From the NCBI GenBank assembly GCA_029266635.1, contig JAQSWM010000001.1, positions 372,001 to 436,000 on the forward strand: DNA of 64,000 bases, given 5' to 3'. The translations under genes were made by a program, and so were the position numbers. The notes below the pieces were generated by a model. The model was not told the origin of the DNA, did not search any database, and was given only the letters and a program-made list of their open reading frames with translations. The stretch is from Sphingobacteriaceae bacterium. Lineage in GTDB: Bacteria > Bacteroidota > Bacteroidia > Sphingobacteriales > Sphingobacteriaceae. Positions within the stretch are counted from its first letter, which is position 1, and each line of letters opens with the position of its first letter. Below, piece after piece: positions 8,808-17,705 of the stretch.

Positions 8808-11654
8808 TTATTTATCGCCCAGGTTTATAATCCCACTCTTTACTTTTTCACCATTTTTTTTGGTAGCCAAAAGCTGAATGGTGATTGCGTTCTCTGTTTC
8901 AGGCAAATCAACAGTAAATTCAAATGGATATGCTTTGTCGTTCAACTGGACTGATTTGCCATCTTTTAACTTGTAAATCATCGTCACATCAGAAAACTTC
9001 GAATCGTCTTCGCGGAGATACACGTAAGCTTTAGACACTTCGCCCAGGCGGAATATAAAGGCCTGGGCTTTGCCCAAATCTATTTCCGCCATATCCTTTC
9101 TTACAGCCGATATATTCGCCAGTAATTTGTCCTGAAACATAACCTGCGGCAGTACCTGATCAATCCTCACTACCGTAAGGCCATTTGGCGCCACCGAAAT
9201 ATTGAACATACCTGAAGCAAGCGCCTGCGGAGTGAGCCATTTATCACCCTTCAAGACAGAAAAAGTGGGGCTGTCGGCCTGATGAACCAGGCTTTGGTCA
9301 ATAGCAACTGATGAGTTTACCGGTTTAGAGGATTGGTTCATGAAAGCAATAAAAATGCTGTTCCCTCTCCGGCCGGCTATATAATTTAGCTCTACATCAC
9401 TGGTTTTCACCAGCCCGGATGGCATCCAGAGTTGTACATTATTCTCGCTGTAAAAAGAGCCAGGCTTAGCACCGTAGAAATTGCTCTGCAGATAGGCGTA
9501 ACCTTCTATAAACTCAGCAGGGAAGGCGATTTTTCCGCCAGACCTGACAAACGCGTCTGTAACCAGGTAGTCAACCAGCATAGATGCCATGGGCAGAATG
9601 TGGTTAAAGTGGAAAGAGCTTACGCTCTGGTCCTTGAACTCGTGCAAAGGAAAATCCAGCTTCTCGTAAGCAGTAGTTCTTTCGGTGTTGATGTGATAGC
9701 CTGGAAAATTCCGGTAGCGGCCAATAACTGCCGACTTCGCCACCTCCTTCAAAAACGCATCATTGGTATAATATCCCAGTTTCAACATCCACGGCGCATA
9801 ATTCGTCATAAAAATTGCCCTGTGTCCCGAGCTTGTGCCCGACGACTCCGGCGTAAGCCCAATTTCTGAAAGCCGCCATGCGGGAGCCTTTTCTTCCGGG
9901 TAGTACATCTGCTTATGCCCCTTCGATTGCAAATACCAGTACATGGGAGCCTTTCCGCCCTTGTTAACGGTTATGGAGCTATCGGGAATGGCCGGGGCCA
10001 TATAAGCGTACATGGCATAGTGCCTGGCACCTTCGTGTGCGGCATCGAGATATTGCTTTGATCCGGTTAGTTCGTAAAGTTGCAAAAGATCAATCCACTT
10101 GTTGGTGTATGATGTCCAGAAAAATACACCGCCGGCAAATTTGTCATCAAACGCAAGTTGCGGCTTATCCACCCTTACCTTGATATATTCATCGGCTCCC
10201 GCGATTGCCTTTTGCAGATAAGTTTTGTCGCCTGTAGCTCTATACAGATGCATAGCATTCATCCAGCTATCGCCATTTTCTTTCACATCCAAATTCCTCT
10301 CCCTCGCCTGCGCAAACTCATTTTTAGCTATCGCAACAAACAGCGGATTCTGTTTGTTGAAGATGTTATAAAGCGCTACCAGTTCTGAAATAGGAGCTAC
10401 AGGCCCGCTCAGCTTACGCGATGGGTTTTGGATTTTCTGAGCTGAGTCTAAAGAGAACAGGAATTTCTCACGCGAGAGCATATACTCCATCAGCGGATAC
10501 GCTCTTGTATCAAACATTTCTTTTTTATCTGTCAGAATAGCCAGTTCAAGCGGATTCAGGCTCGAAACATTCTTAACTGCACCCGGTACATCGGTTGAAT
10601 AGGCAAAGCCCTTTAAGGAATCTACAAACCAGGTGTATTTACTTAAAGCGTAGCTGGTAATATTATCCAGCGTTTGATTTAAAGTTGAGATATCGTTATG
10701 GCGATAATCTTTAAAGCCGAAGTATTCGCGGGCCAGCTTTTCATATGTGCGGGTAATATTTTGAGGTTCTGCAATCAGGAATAAATCGAAGTTAAAGATT
10801 GAACCTGCAGCCATTTCTGATTTATAACCTCCCAGTATGGGTGCGAAAATGGCGCTTTGAGCGTCGCCGGCTTCGTTGCGAAGAGCAATTCCGAACTGGC
10901 TGTTGATTAACAGGGGCAATGGTTCAAACGGCAGATGCTTCGGTGCAGCCATGACTCCGACGCTGCTTTTGCCGTCAAAGCTCAGAGTAACAGGAAGCGT
11001 GGCCATGTGAGCCGGAGTGAGATATGGGCGATCTGGAAAACGCATCTCCTGCCAGATCAAGGGCTGCCAGATTTCCTTCAGGCTTTTAAGCTTAAACATC
11101 GGCGCACCGTTATATCCAACCGAGTAAAATCCTTTTGTAAGGGGCTTAAGCGAAAACCGGAGGACAGGAGCCTGCGTAGCGGAAAGTACCATCTTCGCTG
11201 AGAAATTGAAAAGCGGGCTTGACTTATAATTAAAGGTAATTGTATCACCCTTCCGGGATACAGATGTGGGCGTTACGGCGATAGTTTGTGCACCGTTCAC
11301 AATGCTGCTTGTGCGCCCGCTCTGGTTGCTTCGTATTATTTTATCATCAAAGCCATCACCCGCCGTGGTAGCTGTGGTGTTGGTCTTTTTCAGATCTGAA
11401 GCTTTTCCCGGATATGTTTTCCAGGTGGGAACATTGTAAGGAACTCCCTCTATACCAGCGGGGCGCAGAGCCATATCCGGGTTCTTTTCGGTAAACAGGA
11501 TTGTAAAATCTGCGGTGAACGTGTAAGTGCCCGCACCTGATCTAATTGTTATGGCACCGTTTTTTGGCGATATTGCATACCTGCTTTGTGCGCTGACTAC
11601 AGTTGCCCAAACACACACCGCTATCACTACAGCTAATATCCTTCTAAACATCAT
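8808..11654 (-). CDS. Secreted protein with predicted alpha/alpha-toroid core, probable glycan-active enzyme (paralog B)
   Basis: 948 residues with a signal peptide ending VVSAQ. It has the same layout as the protein at 1936-4761. Shared landmarks include FKDYRHND and the following STLNQTLDNI, STDVPGAVKNVSSLNPLELA, toroid-style helices (MHLYRATGDKTYLQKAIAG, LLQLYELTGSKQYLDAAHEG), PAWRLSEIGLTPESS, and GYHINTERTTAY. Its first codon overlaps the stop codon of the SGNH gene by one base (TAATG), so the two are translationally coupled. Family not recognised; a glycan lyase or hydrolase is inference from the fold style and PUL context. The two diverged copies in one operon suggest two related bonds or two stages of one substrate. 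Confidence 0.75.
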   Translation of the reverse strand: MMFRRILAVVIAVCVWATVVSAQSRYAISPKNGAITIRSGAGTYTFTADFTILFTEKNPDMALRPAGIEGVPYNVPTWKTYPGKASDLKKTNTTATTAGDGFDDKIIRSNQSGRTSSIVNGAQTIAVTPTSVSRKGDTITFNYKSSPLFNFSAKMVLSATQAPVLRFSLKPLTKGFYSVGYNGAPMFKLKSLKEIWQPLIWQEMRFPDRPYLTPAHMATLPVTLSFDGKSSVGVMAAPKHLPFEPLPLLINSQFGIALRNEAGDAQSAIFAPILGGYKSEMAAGSIFNFDLFLIAEPQNITRTYEKLAREYFGFKDYRHNDISTLNQTLDNITSYALSKYTWFVDSLKGFAYSTDVPGAVKNVSSLNPLELAILTDKKEMFDTRAYPLMEYMLSREKFLFSLDSAQKIQNPSRKLSGPVAPISELVALYNIFNKQNPLFVAIAKNEFAQARERNLDVKENGDSWMNAMHLYRATGDKTYLQKAIAGADEYIKVRVDKPQLAFDDKFAGGVFFWTSYTNKWIDLLQLYELTGSKQYLDAAHEGARHYAMYAYMAPAIPDSSITVNKGGKAPMYWYLQSKGHKQMYYPEEKAPAWRLSEIGLTPESSGTSSGHRAIFMTNYAPWMLKLGYYTNDAFLKEVAKSAVIGRYRNFPGYHINTERTTAYEKLDFPLHEFKDQSVSSFHFNHILPMASMLVDYLVTDAFVRSGGKIAFPAEFIEGYAYLQSNFYGAKPGSFYSENNVQLWMPSGLVKTSDVELNYIAGRRGNSIFIAFMNQSSKPVNSSVAIDQSLVHQADSPTFSVLKGDKWLTPQALASGMFNISVAPNGLTVVRIDQVLPQVMFQDKLLANISAVRKDMAEIDLGKAQAFIFRLGEVSKAYVYLREDDSKFSDVTMIYKLKDGKSVQLNDKAYPFEFTVDLPETENAITIQLLATKKNGEKVKSGIINLGDK

Positions 11655-13048
11655 TATAATTTCTGTTGCTTGATCAGTTCGCCCCGCAGCAATATCTTAC
11701 CTAAATAAATAACTGATCTGTTATACTTTTCAGGATTAGCCGAGATGTCCTGAAGCTGGCGTTCTCCAAGTATCTTCCTTTTGTCCGGAATTTCTTCGCT
11801 GATTTTAAAAGATACATTGTGCAAGCCTTCCTTCAATTCAATGCAGATAAATTGCCCGCGATAACGGTCATTGCAAAATACATTAAACCGGTTGAGCTTT
11901 TCACCACTGCCTTCAACAACTGCAAACCGGTTGGTCCCTTTAGATTTTAGCTTCACAGATTTGCCGTCTACCAGCATTTCCAGTTGCCCGGCTTCGGGAC
12001 CACCGATATCAAAGAAACCAAACATGCTTCCCTTAAAAGAAAAACTGAAGGATTCGCCGGCCTTTTCAGCCTTCATAATATAAGGGAACCATTCTTTATA
12101 TCTGGCAAAGCCGATGCTATCGGGATTTTTCATTTCCCATCCGGAAGAAAAACTTGCAGCATCCGGAGGTAACATTTGCGCATCCTGCCAGTTATCGGAA
12201 AACAAAGACGGAGGCAACTTCTGTGCTTTTTTTGCCTTTGCAGCCATCATCTTAACCAAGGAGCGTGCAATTGCCGCAGCGTATAAATTACCTCCCTCAA
12301 TTAGCGGATGTACGCCGTCTTTAGAGAAAATATTTTTGCCAGCCAGTTTTTCCGGATCGCCCTGTTCAGTAAGCTTGCCTGATTTTGCGAGTTGTGCAGC
12401 TTCTTTCGCCAAATGTATGGAAGGGATAGAATAATGGTTTGCAATACTATCGAGCTTTTTGATGCCTGATGGGATTTGCTCTTTCTCATATTCCCGCAAC
12501 TGCGCAGACGTGACGGTGTAGATCAAGCAAATATCTGTTTGAGGATTTCTTTGACTCGTTTGCCTTATTATTCCCTCCACTCCCTGCGGAAAACCGCCAT
12601 TCACCGCAAATTCTATAAACAGAAGATCGGGATTATACTTCAATACCTGCTCCTGCAACCTACAAGCACCAAGATCCGCATCTGTACCAGAAATCCCGGC
12701 GTTTATCGCTTCCACTGTTGTGCCGGGAAACAAAGTTTGTATAAACTTCGCCGACTGTAGCCTGTACATATAGTCGCTGCGGGTGATGCTGCCGCCTAAG
12801 TACGCTATCCGCACCGGCTTTTTTGCCCTCATTTTCGAGAGAAAATGCGGCAGCCCATCCCGAACATAGCACTCTGTTGGATCATTGAAATTCCCTGGGG
12901 AAATAACAGGTATTGCCGGGTCCGACGGTTCAAAGAACACCAATGCTGCATCAGCTTGAGTCGCGGCAATGATTTCTGTCGTGCCCTGCTTTTTCTGTGC
13001 AAGGCAACATATCGGAAAAACGCATGCCATCATAATTACTTTAAGCAT
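11654..13048 (-). CDS. Secreted SGNH/GDSL-family hydrolase, probable carbohydrate esterase
   Basis: 464 residues with a signal peptide (residues 1-18, ending CCLAQ). SGNH blocks are visible in order: AYLGGSITR with Ser87 as nucleophile (GGS instead of GDS), NAGISGTDAD for the oxyanion glycine, FIEFAVNGG with Asn150, and DGVHP with Asp244/His247. A further C-terminal beta-rich region (about 300-460) may bind carbohydrate. Family knowledge: PUL-borne SGNH proteins usually remove acetyl or other ester groups from polysaccharides; which ester is unknown here. It lies 62 bases after the second SusD gene and overlaps the next gene by one base. Confidence 0.87.
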   Translation of the reverse strand: MLKVIMMACVFPICCLAQKKQGTTEIIAATQADAALVFFEPSDPAIPVISPGNFNDPTECYVRDGLPHFLSKMRAKKPVRIAYLGGSITRSDYMYRLQSAKFIQTLFPGTTVEAINAGISGTDADLGACRLQEQVLKYNPDLLFIEFAVNGGFPQGVEGIIRQTSQRNPQTDICLIYTVTSAQLREYEKEQIPSGIKKLDSIANHYSIPSIHLAKEAAQLAKSGKLTEQGDPEKLAGKNIFSKDGVHPLIEGGNLYAAAIARSLVKMMAAKAKKAQKLPPSLFSDNWQDAQMLPPDAASFSSGWEMKNPDSIGFARYKEWFPYIMKAEKAGESFSFSFKGSMFGFFDIGGPEAGQLEMLVDGKSVKLKSKGTNRFAVVEGSGEKLNRFNVFCNDRYRGQFICIELKEGLHNVSFKISEEIPDKRKILGERQLQDISANPEKYNRSVIYLGKILLRGELIKQQKL

Positions 13049-13110
13049 TTCCGTATTGATATGAAGCCCCGCAACAGCAAATCAAGCCCCAGTTCGCTCG
13101 CAAAAATTTG

Positions 13111-14823
13111 TTACCATCCCCTGTTCTGCACAATTACGCCCCCGGATTTGCTTATTTCCACCTGTGGTATAGGATAGAAATAAAGCCGGTCATTCCAAAC
13201 ACGGTTTTCAACCATCGTTGGTGTATAGGTGAACGTACCGTTGGTATTTTTAACAATATCAACTCCCTTCAGCGGGCCCCCAATAGCTTTATCAGCTATC
13301 TTCCAGCGGCGAACATCCCAATAACGGTGCCCTTCAAAAGCAAGTTCTACCTGCCTTTCACGCCTGATCAAGTCCCTGAGCTTTGCCTGGGTTTGTGAAG
13401 CAGGTATGGCTTTGAGGCCTACAGCGGCACGTGTTCTAACCGAGTTTAATGCAGAACGTGCGCTGACTGTTAATGTGCCCGGACCGGTGCCTTCCGGACC
13501 GTAAGCTTCATTCATTGCCTCTGCGTAGTTGAGATAGATTTCGCCCAGGCGCATATAAATCCACTGTTTGGTTGAGGTCTCGTTTAGCTGTAAGTCAAGA
13601 GCTTCATTTAAATATTTACGCAGATAATATCCCGTTTTAGAAGCCCTGTCTCTGGGCTTGCCATTGTCGCCGCCATAAAAAAGTTCTACCGTTGCTGCGG
13701 TTTTACCAAACTTTGAGGCATTTACCACCACAGTTTTAGCAAGCCTTGGGTCGCGGTTTGCATAAGGGTTAGCTGCGTGCGTTGGTTTGCTCCAATCGAA
13801 ATCTCCATCAACTGTGTGTTCATATGCATCAACAAGATTTCCTGAAGGGCAAGTACCAGTTTGCCCCAAAGGAAACCCAATAGCAGTATTTTCCTTTTCG
13901 AAACTATTGCTCGATCCATATCGCCTTTCAAAGATCACCTCATTGCTTTTGGTAGAGCCCAGAGTAGATATGCCCTGATAGTTGGCGTGAAAGGCATATG
14001 CCGGAGTCAACGTGATAACTGCCCGGTTAGCTTCGGCAGCTTTTACCCACCGTGCTGTGCGGTCGCCGCCAACATAGCCCAATAATGGATCTGTGTTAGA
14101 CGGCTGATTGTATAAATCACTTGCTGCGTACAGCAACATACGAGCTTTTAAAGCCATCGCTGCGCCTTTGGTTGCACGGCCGTAGTTTCCGGTATCGTAG
14201 GTGGAGGGGAGTTCAGCGGCAGCTTCATCGCACTTTGCTACTATAAAATCTACGCAGTCGGCGAACGACCTCCTCGGGAAACGTGAAATCCATTCTTCAT
14301 CCCTGTTGATAACCTCATCAACAATCGGCACTCCGCCATAGCGTTTTACCAGCTCGAAATAGAAAAAAGCTGTTAAAAATTTAGCCTCACCCCTGTATTG
14401 GCCAACAAGCTTTATGCGTGAAGCATATTCAGTTGGATTTGAATACTGGTATTCTTTCCAGGTGATTGTATCGGTTGACTGGATAAAAATCTTTGCATTC
14501 CTGATCGACTCATACGATTTATCCCAAACCGCATCGGGATTTGAAAACGGCGTGATGTTGCCGATGTTGAAATTCTGGATATTCTCTGCGTTGTTCACTT
14601 CCTCAGCTTCATCGCAGGCAGCGGCAAGCCAGGAGGCGCCTATGTCGCCGTAGCCATCAGGAAGCCCGCTATAAACACCATTCAGCACACTCCTGATCTT
14701 GGTGATATTAGTATAAATCTCACGGTCATCTATAAACGTAAGGTTTTCAGGATCTGTGGCCTTACACGCAGAGATAATGGTGATTATGGATACTGTAAAT
14801 AATACTCTCTTTATATTTTTCAT
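13111..14823 (-). CDS. SusD/RagB-family surface glycan-binding lipoprotein (second pair)
   Basis: About 570 residues from the ATG at 14823. An in-frame start exists 33 bases upstream, but the signal peptide begins at MKNIKRVLF, so the later start is preferred. The lipobox-like end IISAC places the lipid-anchored Cys about 20 residues in. SusD features include the N-terminal DAVWDKSYESIRNAKIFI helix, RGEAKFLTAFFYFELVKRYGGVPI, MRLGEIYLNYAEAMNEA and the closing LRDLIRRERQVELAFEGHRYWDVRRWK block. Family knowledge: SusD proteins cap the paired SusC channel at the outer membrane and bind oligosaccharide. It follows the second SusC gene by 36 bases. Confidence 0.95.
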   Translation of the reverse strand: MKNIKRVLFTVSIITIISACKATDPENLTFIDDREIYTNITKIRSVLNGVYSGLPDGYGDIGASWLAAACDEAEEVNNAENIQNFNIGNITPFSNPDAVWDKSYESIRNAKIFIQSTDTITWKEYQYSNPTEYASRIKLVGQYRGEAKFLTAFFYFELVKRYGGVPIVDEVINRDEEWISRFPRRSFADCVDFIVAKCDEAAAELPSTYDTGNYGRATKGAAMALKARMLLYAASDLYNQPSNTDPLLGYVGGDRTARWVKAAEANRAVITLTPAYAFHANYQGISTLGSTKSNEVIFERRYGSSNSFEKENTAIGFPLGQTGTCPSGNLVDAYEHTVDGDFDWSKPTHAANPYANRDPRLAKTVVVNASKFGKTAATVELFYGGDNGKPRDRASKTGYYLRKYLNEALDLQLNETSTKQWIYMRLGEIYLNYAEAMNEAYGPEGTGPGTLTVSARSALNSVRTRAAVGLKAIPASQTQAKLRDLIRRERQVELAFEGHRYWDVRRWKIADKAIGGPLKGVDIVKNTNGTFTYTPTMVENRVWNDRLYFYPIPQVEISKSGGVIVQNRGW

Positions 14824-14859
14824 AATACAATTTCTATGGAATCCTTTATGATACATCTA

Positions 14860-17685
14860 TTAAAACTGAAGGCTTATTCCTGCATTGTAGGACTTCATTA
14901 CCGGATATCCTGACATTACTTCAGGGTCTGTGTATTTGAGGTGATCCACCGTTAGTAGGTTCATTCCGCGTAAGAAAAAGCGGGCCTGGCTCAATTTGAT
15001 ACGGTCAATCAGGCTTTTTGGAAGATTATAGCCAATATCAACACTGCGCAGGCGTAAAAAATCACCGTTCACATACCAGAATGAAGACTCGCGATAATTG
15101 TTGCTGTTTTCCTGAGTGGTTAAACGCGGATAATCGGCGGTGCTTTTGGTTTGCTCAGTCCAGAATTGGGTTGCGTACGTGCTGATGCGGCCATTGTTGT
15201 TCACAAGCGGCCAAAACAGTATCGGCTCGCTGCCCAGATATAAGCTTCTGCCTAATTGTCCTTGCAGAAATGCATTGAAATCAAACCTTCCGAGCTTAAA
15301 GCCAAAGTCGAGTCCCATATCCCACTTTGGCAAAGTGGAATTTTGAAGAGGTATCTCATCAAACGCATCAATGATATTATCCCCGTTCTGATCCTTGTAC
15401 TTTATATCGCCTGGCTTAACAGTTCCGAACGTTTGAAAAGGGCTGTTCTGGATTTCGGCCTGCGAGTTAAAGAATCCAACCGCTTCCAGCATGAATGGCT
15501 GATTAATTCTGTTGCCGGTTCTATACAGGTAATCGTAAGGCTGTGTGGCCTCAGGAAAATACTTGATCTTGTCTGTAACATAGCTTGCATTAAAGCCGAC
15601 ACGATAACCCCACCTGCCTTTATCCTTCACATACGACAGGCTTCCTTCAAAGCCGCTGTTGTGCGTTATGCCTGCATTGATGTTCGGCAGGTCAGCCCCG
15701 ATAGTGCTTGGAAGTATATTATTTTCAGGGACAAGGATATCGCTTCTTTTCTGGAAGAAATAAGTTAAGGAAAGATCTAACGCTTTGAAGAGGCGTGAAT
15801 CTATTCCCAAATCATACTTATGAGCCGTTTCCCAGGTAAACCCGCTGTTTGGAAGAACACCGGAATAAAGCCCCGCTTGAGAAGCATTGGCATTGCCGAA
15901 ATTGTATCCGTCATCAGAAGCAGTGTACTGCCTCATGTTACTAAACCGTTCCCCTACAGCAGAGTTGCCAACAATACCCGCTGATACGCGGAACTTCAAA
16001 AAGCCTATAACCTTGCTGCCTTTCAAAAACGATTCTTCAGACACTATCCATGCTGCAGAAGCCGCCGGGAAAAAGCCAAAGCGATGACCTTCAGGAAATG
16101 CTTCTGTTCCGCTGTATGATGCGGCAAGTTCAGCAAAATACTTTCCGCGGTAGCCATAGTTCACCCTTCCTGCCAAAAACTGATGATTGTACGGGCTTTC
16201 GCTTCCGATAATCAGGCGATCCTGGTGGTAAATAAGCTGAGTGTTCAGATAATGATTTGGGCCAACTTGCGGTAGGTATTGAATGTTCCCTTCGAATGTA
16301 TTTCGCTTGTTTTGCACATCATTCAGTGGGTAGCCGCGACTAGCGGTTGTATTATTTAGCGGCGTTAAGTTTGTGTTTGTACCGGTTGGGTTGCTGAGGA
16401 CCGGATTACCCGAAGCATCAGCCCCTAAAACTTCGCGAACGGCAAAGTTTTTGGTGTAGCCTTCTTCGTTAGCATAAAAATTGTCTGTAGAGAACTTTAA
16501 ACCTGCATTTAGCCCCTTTACTAAATCGCCAAAATTGTAGTTAGTAAATAATGTTGACATGATGGCCCGGTTATTCCTTAGGCGGTATCCCCTTCCATTT
16601 ACAAAGCCAACAGGGTTGCTCGGATAAACAGCAGTTCCTCCGTATATGCCGTCCTGTACCTGTACAGGAAACAGGTGAGCCGGATATTTGTAGATGTTAT
16701 CCCAGGCTGTGGAAGTGGCCTGTACCGGAGAGTTTTTCTGATATACCCTGCCACTCAAATCCAGCCCAAAAGACCAGTTCTCATTGATGTTCAAATCCAG
16801 ATTGGACCTGAACGACACGTTATCGAGGTCAAGGTTTGTGGAGTAACCATCGTTCATATCGGTATTTTTATATATCCCGCCCTGGCGGAAGTACCCTAAT
16901 GATGCATAATACTTTGCTGCCTTTTCTCCTCCCGAAACGTTGACATTCGCCTTAGTGCCGGTGGCAAAATCTTTGGTTACCTCTTTCCGCCAGTCAACAT
17001 CGGGATAATAGTATCTGTCTCCACTCTCGTAGCCGGCAATTTGCTGTTGGCTATAAAATGCTGGCAAGCCGTCATTGATTGAAGCCTGGTTGTACAGTTT
17101 GACAAAGTCGGCTGAATTATAGAACTCAGGTATCCGCGTAGGCGACATCAAGCTTTGTTGCACATTGGCATTTACCCGAAGGGGGCTTTGGCTACCTCTC
17201 CTGGTTGTAACAAGGATCACCCCGTTGGCACCCCTGATGCCGTAAATAACTGAAGATGCAGCATCTTTCAACACAGACACACTTTCTATATCTTCCAGTT
17301 GAACGTCGTTGATATCTCTTTCAATGCCATCAACAATAACAAGCGGTGTGGTGGTTTTTGTAGTGCTGCGGCCGCGTAGGTAGAATGCTGGGGCATCACT
17401 GCCGGGCTCGCTTGTGCGTTGAAGTACAGTTAGGCCGGGAAGTTTCCCGTAAAGGCTGTTTCCGGATAGATATACAGAGTTCCCGGAAAGTTCATTTCCA
17501 CTAACTGTACTGATGGAGTACGTAGTTTGCTTTTTATCTATTACATCGTAGGCTACATGAACCTTCTTCTCGGCTTTCGAGGAGTCAGCGGCAGAACTTG
17601 TTCTTTCCTGTCTTGCAGTACCCGTAGACGCATATATTAGAAAGAGCGATGCGCTACAGAGGCTTTTGAGTATGTTGGATTTCAT
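14860..17685 (-). CDS. SusC/RagA-family TonB-linked outer-membrane transporter (second pair, lacking the carboxypeptidase-like domain)
   Basis: About 941 residues from the ATG at 17685. An in-frame start nine codons upstream is less likely because the signal peptide starts at MKSNILKSL. After the signal peptide there is only a short linker (about 25-55) before the plug, marked by PLVIVDGIERDI and SVSVLKDAASSVIYGIRGANG, then the beta barrel ending in NAGISLQF. The carboxypeptidase-regulatory-like domain found at the N-terminus of most SusC proteins, including its partner at 19506-22574, is missing. No TonB-box stretch is obvious to me. Family knowledge: the protein forms the glycan import channel with the downstream SusD. 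It starts 20 bases after the first SusD gene. Confidence 0.95.
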   Translation of the reverse strand: MKSNILKSLCSASLFLIYASTGTARQERTSSAADSSKAEKKVHVAYDVIDKKQTTYSISTVSGNELSGNSVYLSGNSLYGKLPGLTVLQRTSEPGSDAPAFYLRGRSTTKTTTPLVIVDGIERDINDVQLEDIESVSVLKDAASSVIYGIRGANGVILVTTRRGSQSPLRVNANVQQSLMSPTRIPEFYNSADFVKLYNQASINDGLPAFYSQQQIAGYESGDRYYYPDVDWRKEVTKDFATGTKANVNVSGGEKAAKYYASLGYFRQGGIYKNTDMNDGYSTNLDLDNVSFRSNLDLNINENWSFGLDLSGRVYQKNSPVQATSTAWDNIYKYPAHLFPVQVQDGIYGGTAVYPSNPVGFVNGRGYRLRNNRAIMSTLFTNYNFGDLVKGLNAGLKFSTDNFYANEEGYTKNFAVREVLGADASGNPVLSNPTGTNTNLTPLNNTTASRGYPLNDVQNKRNTFEGNIQYLPQVGPNHYLNTQLIYHQDRLIIGSESPYNHQFLAGRVNYGYRGKYFAELAASYSGTEAFPEGHRFGFFPAASAAWIVSEESFLKGSKVIGFLKFRVSAGIVGNSAVGERFSNMRQYTASDDGYNFGNANASQAGLYSGVLPNSGFTWETAHKYDLGIDSRLFKALDLSLTYFFQKRSDILVPENNILPSTIGADLPNINAGITHNSGFEGSLSYVKDKGRWGYRVGFNASYVTDKIKYFPEATQPYDYLYRTGNRINQPFMLEAVGFFNSQAEIQNSPFQTFGTVKPGDIKYKDQNGDNIIDAFDEIPLQNSTLPKWDMGLDFGFKLGRFDFNAFLQGQLGRSLYLGSEPILFWPLVNNNGRISTYATQFWTEQTKSTADYPRLTTQENSNNYRESSFWYVNGDFLRLRSVDIGYNLPKSLIDRIKLSQARFFLRGMNLLTVDHLKYTDPEVMSGYPVMKSYNAGISLQF

Positions 17686-17705
17686 AAAATTTCTTTTTTC
17701 TTGAA

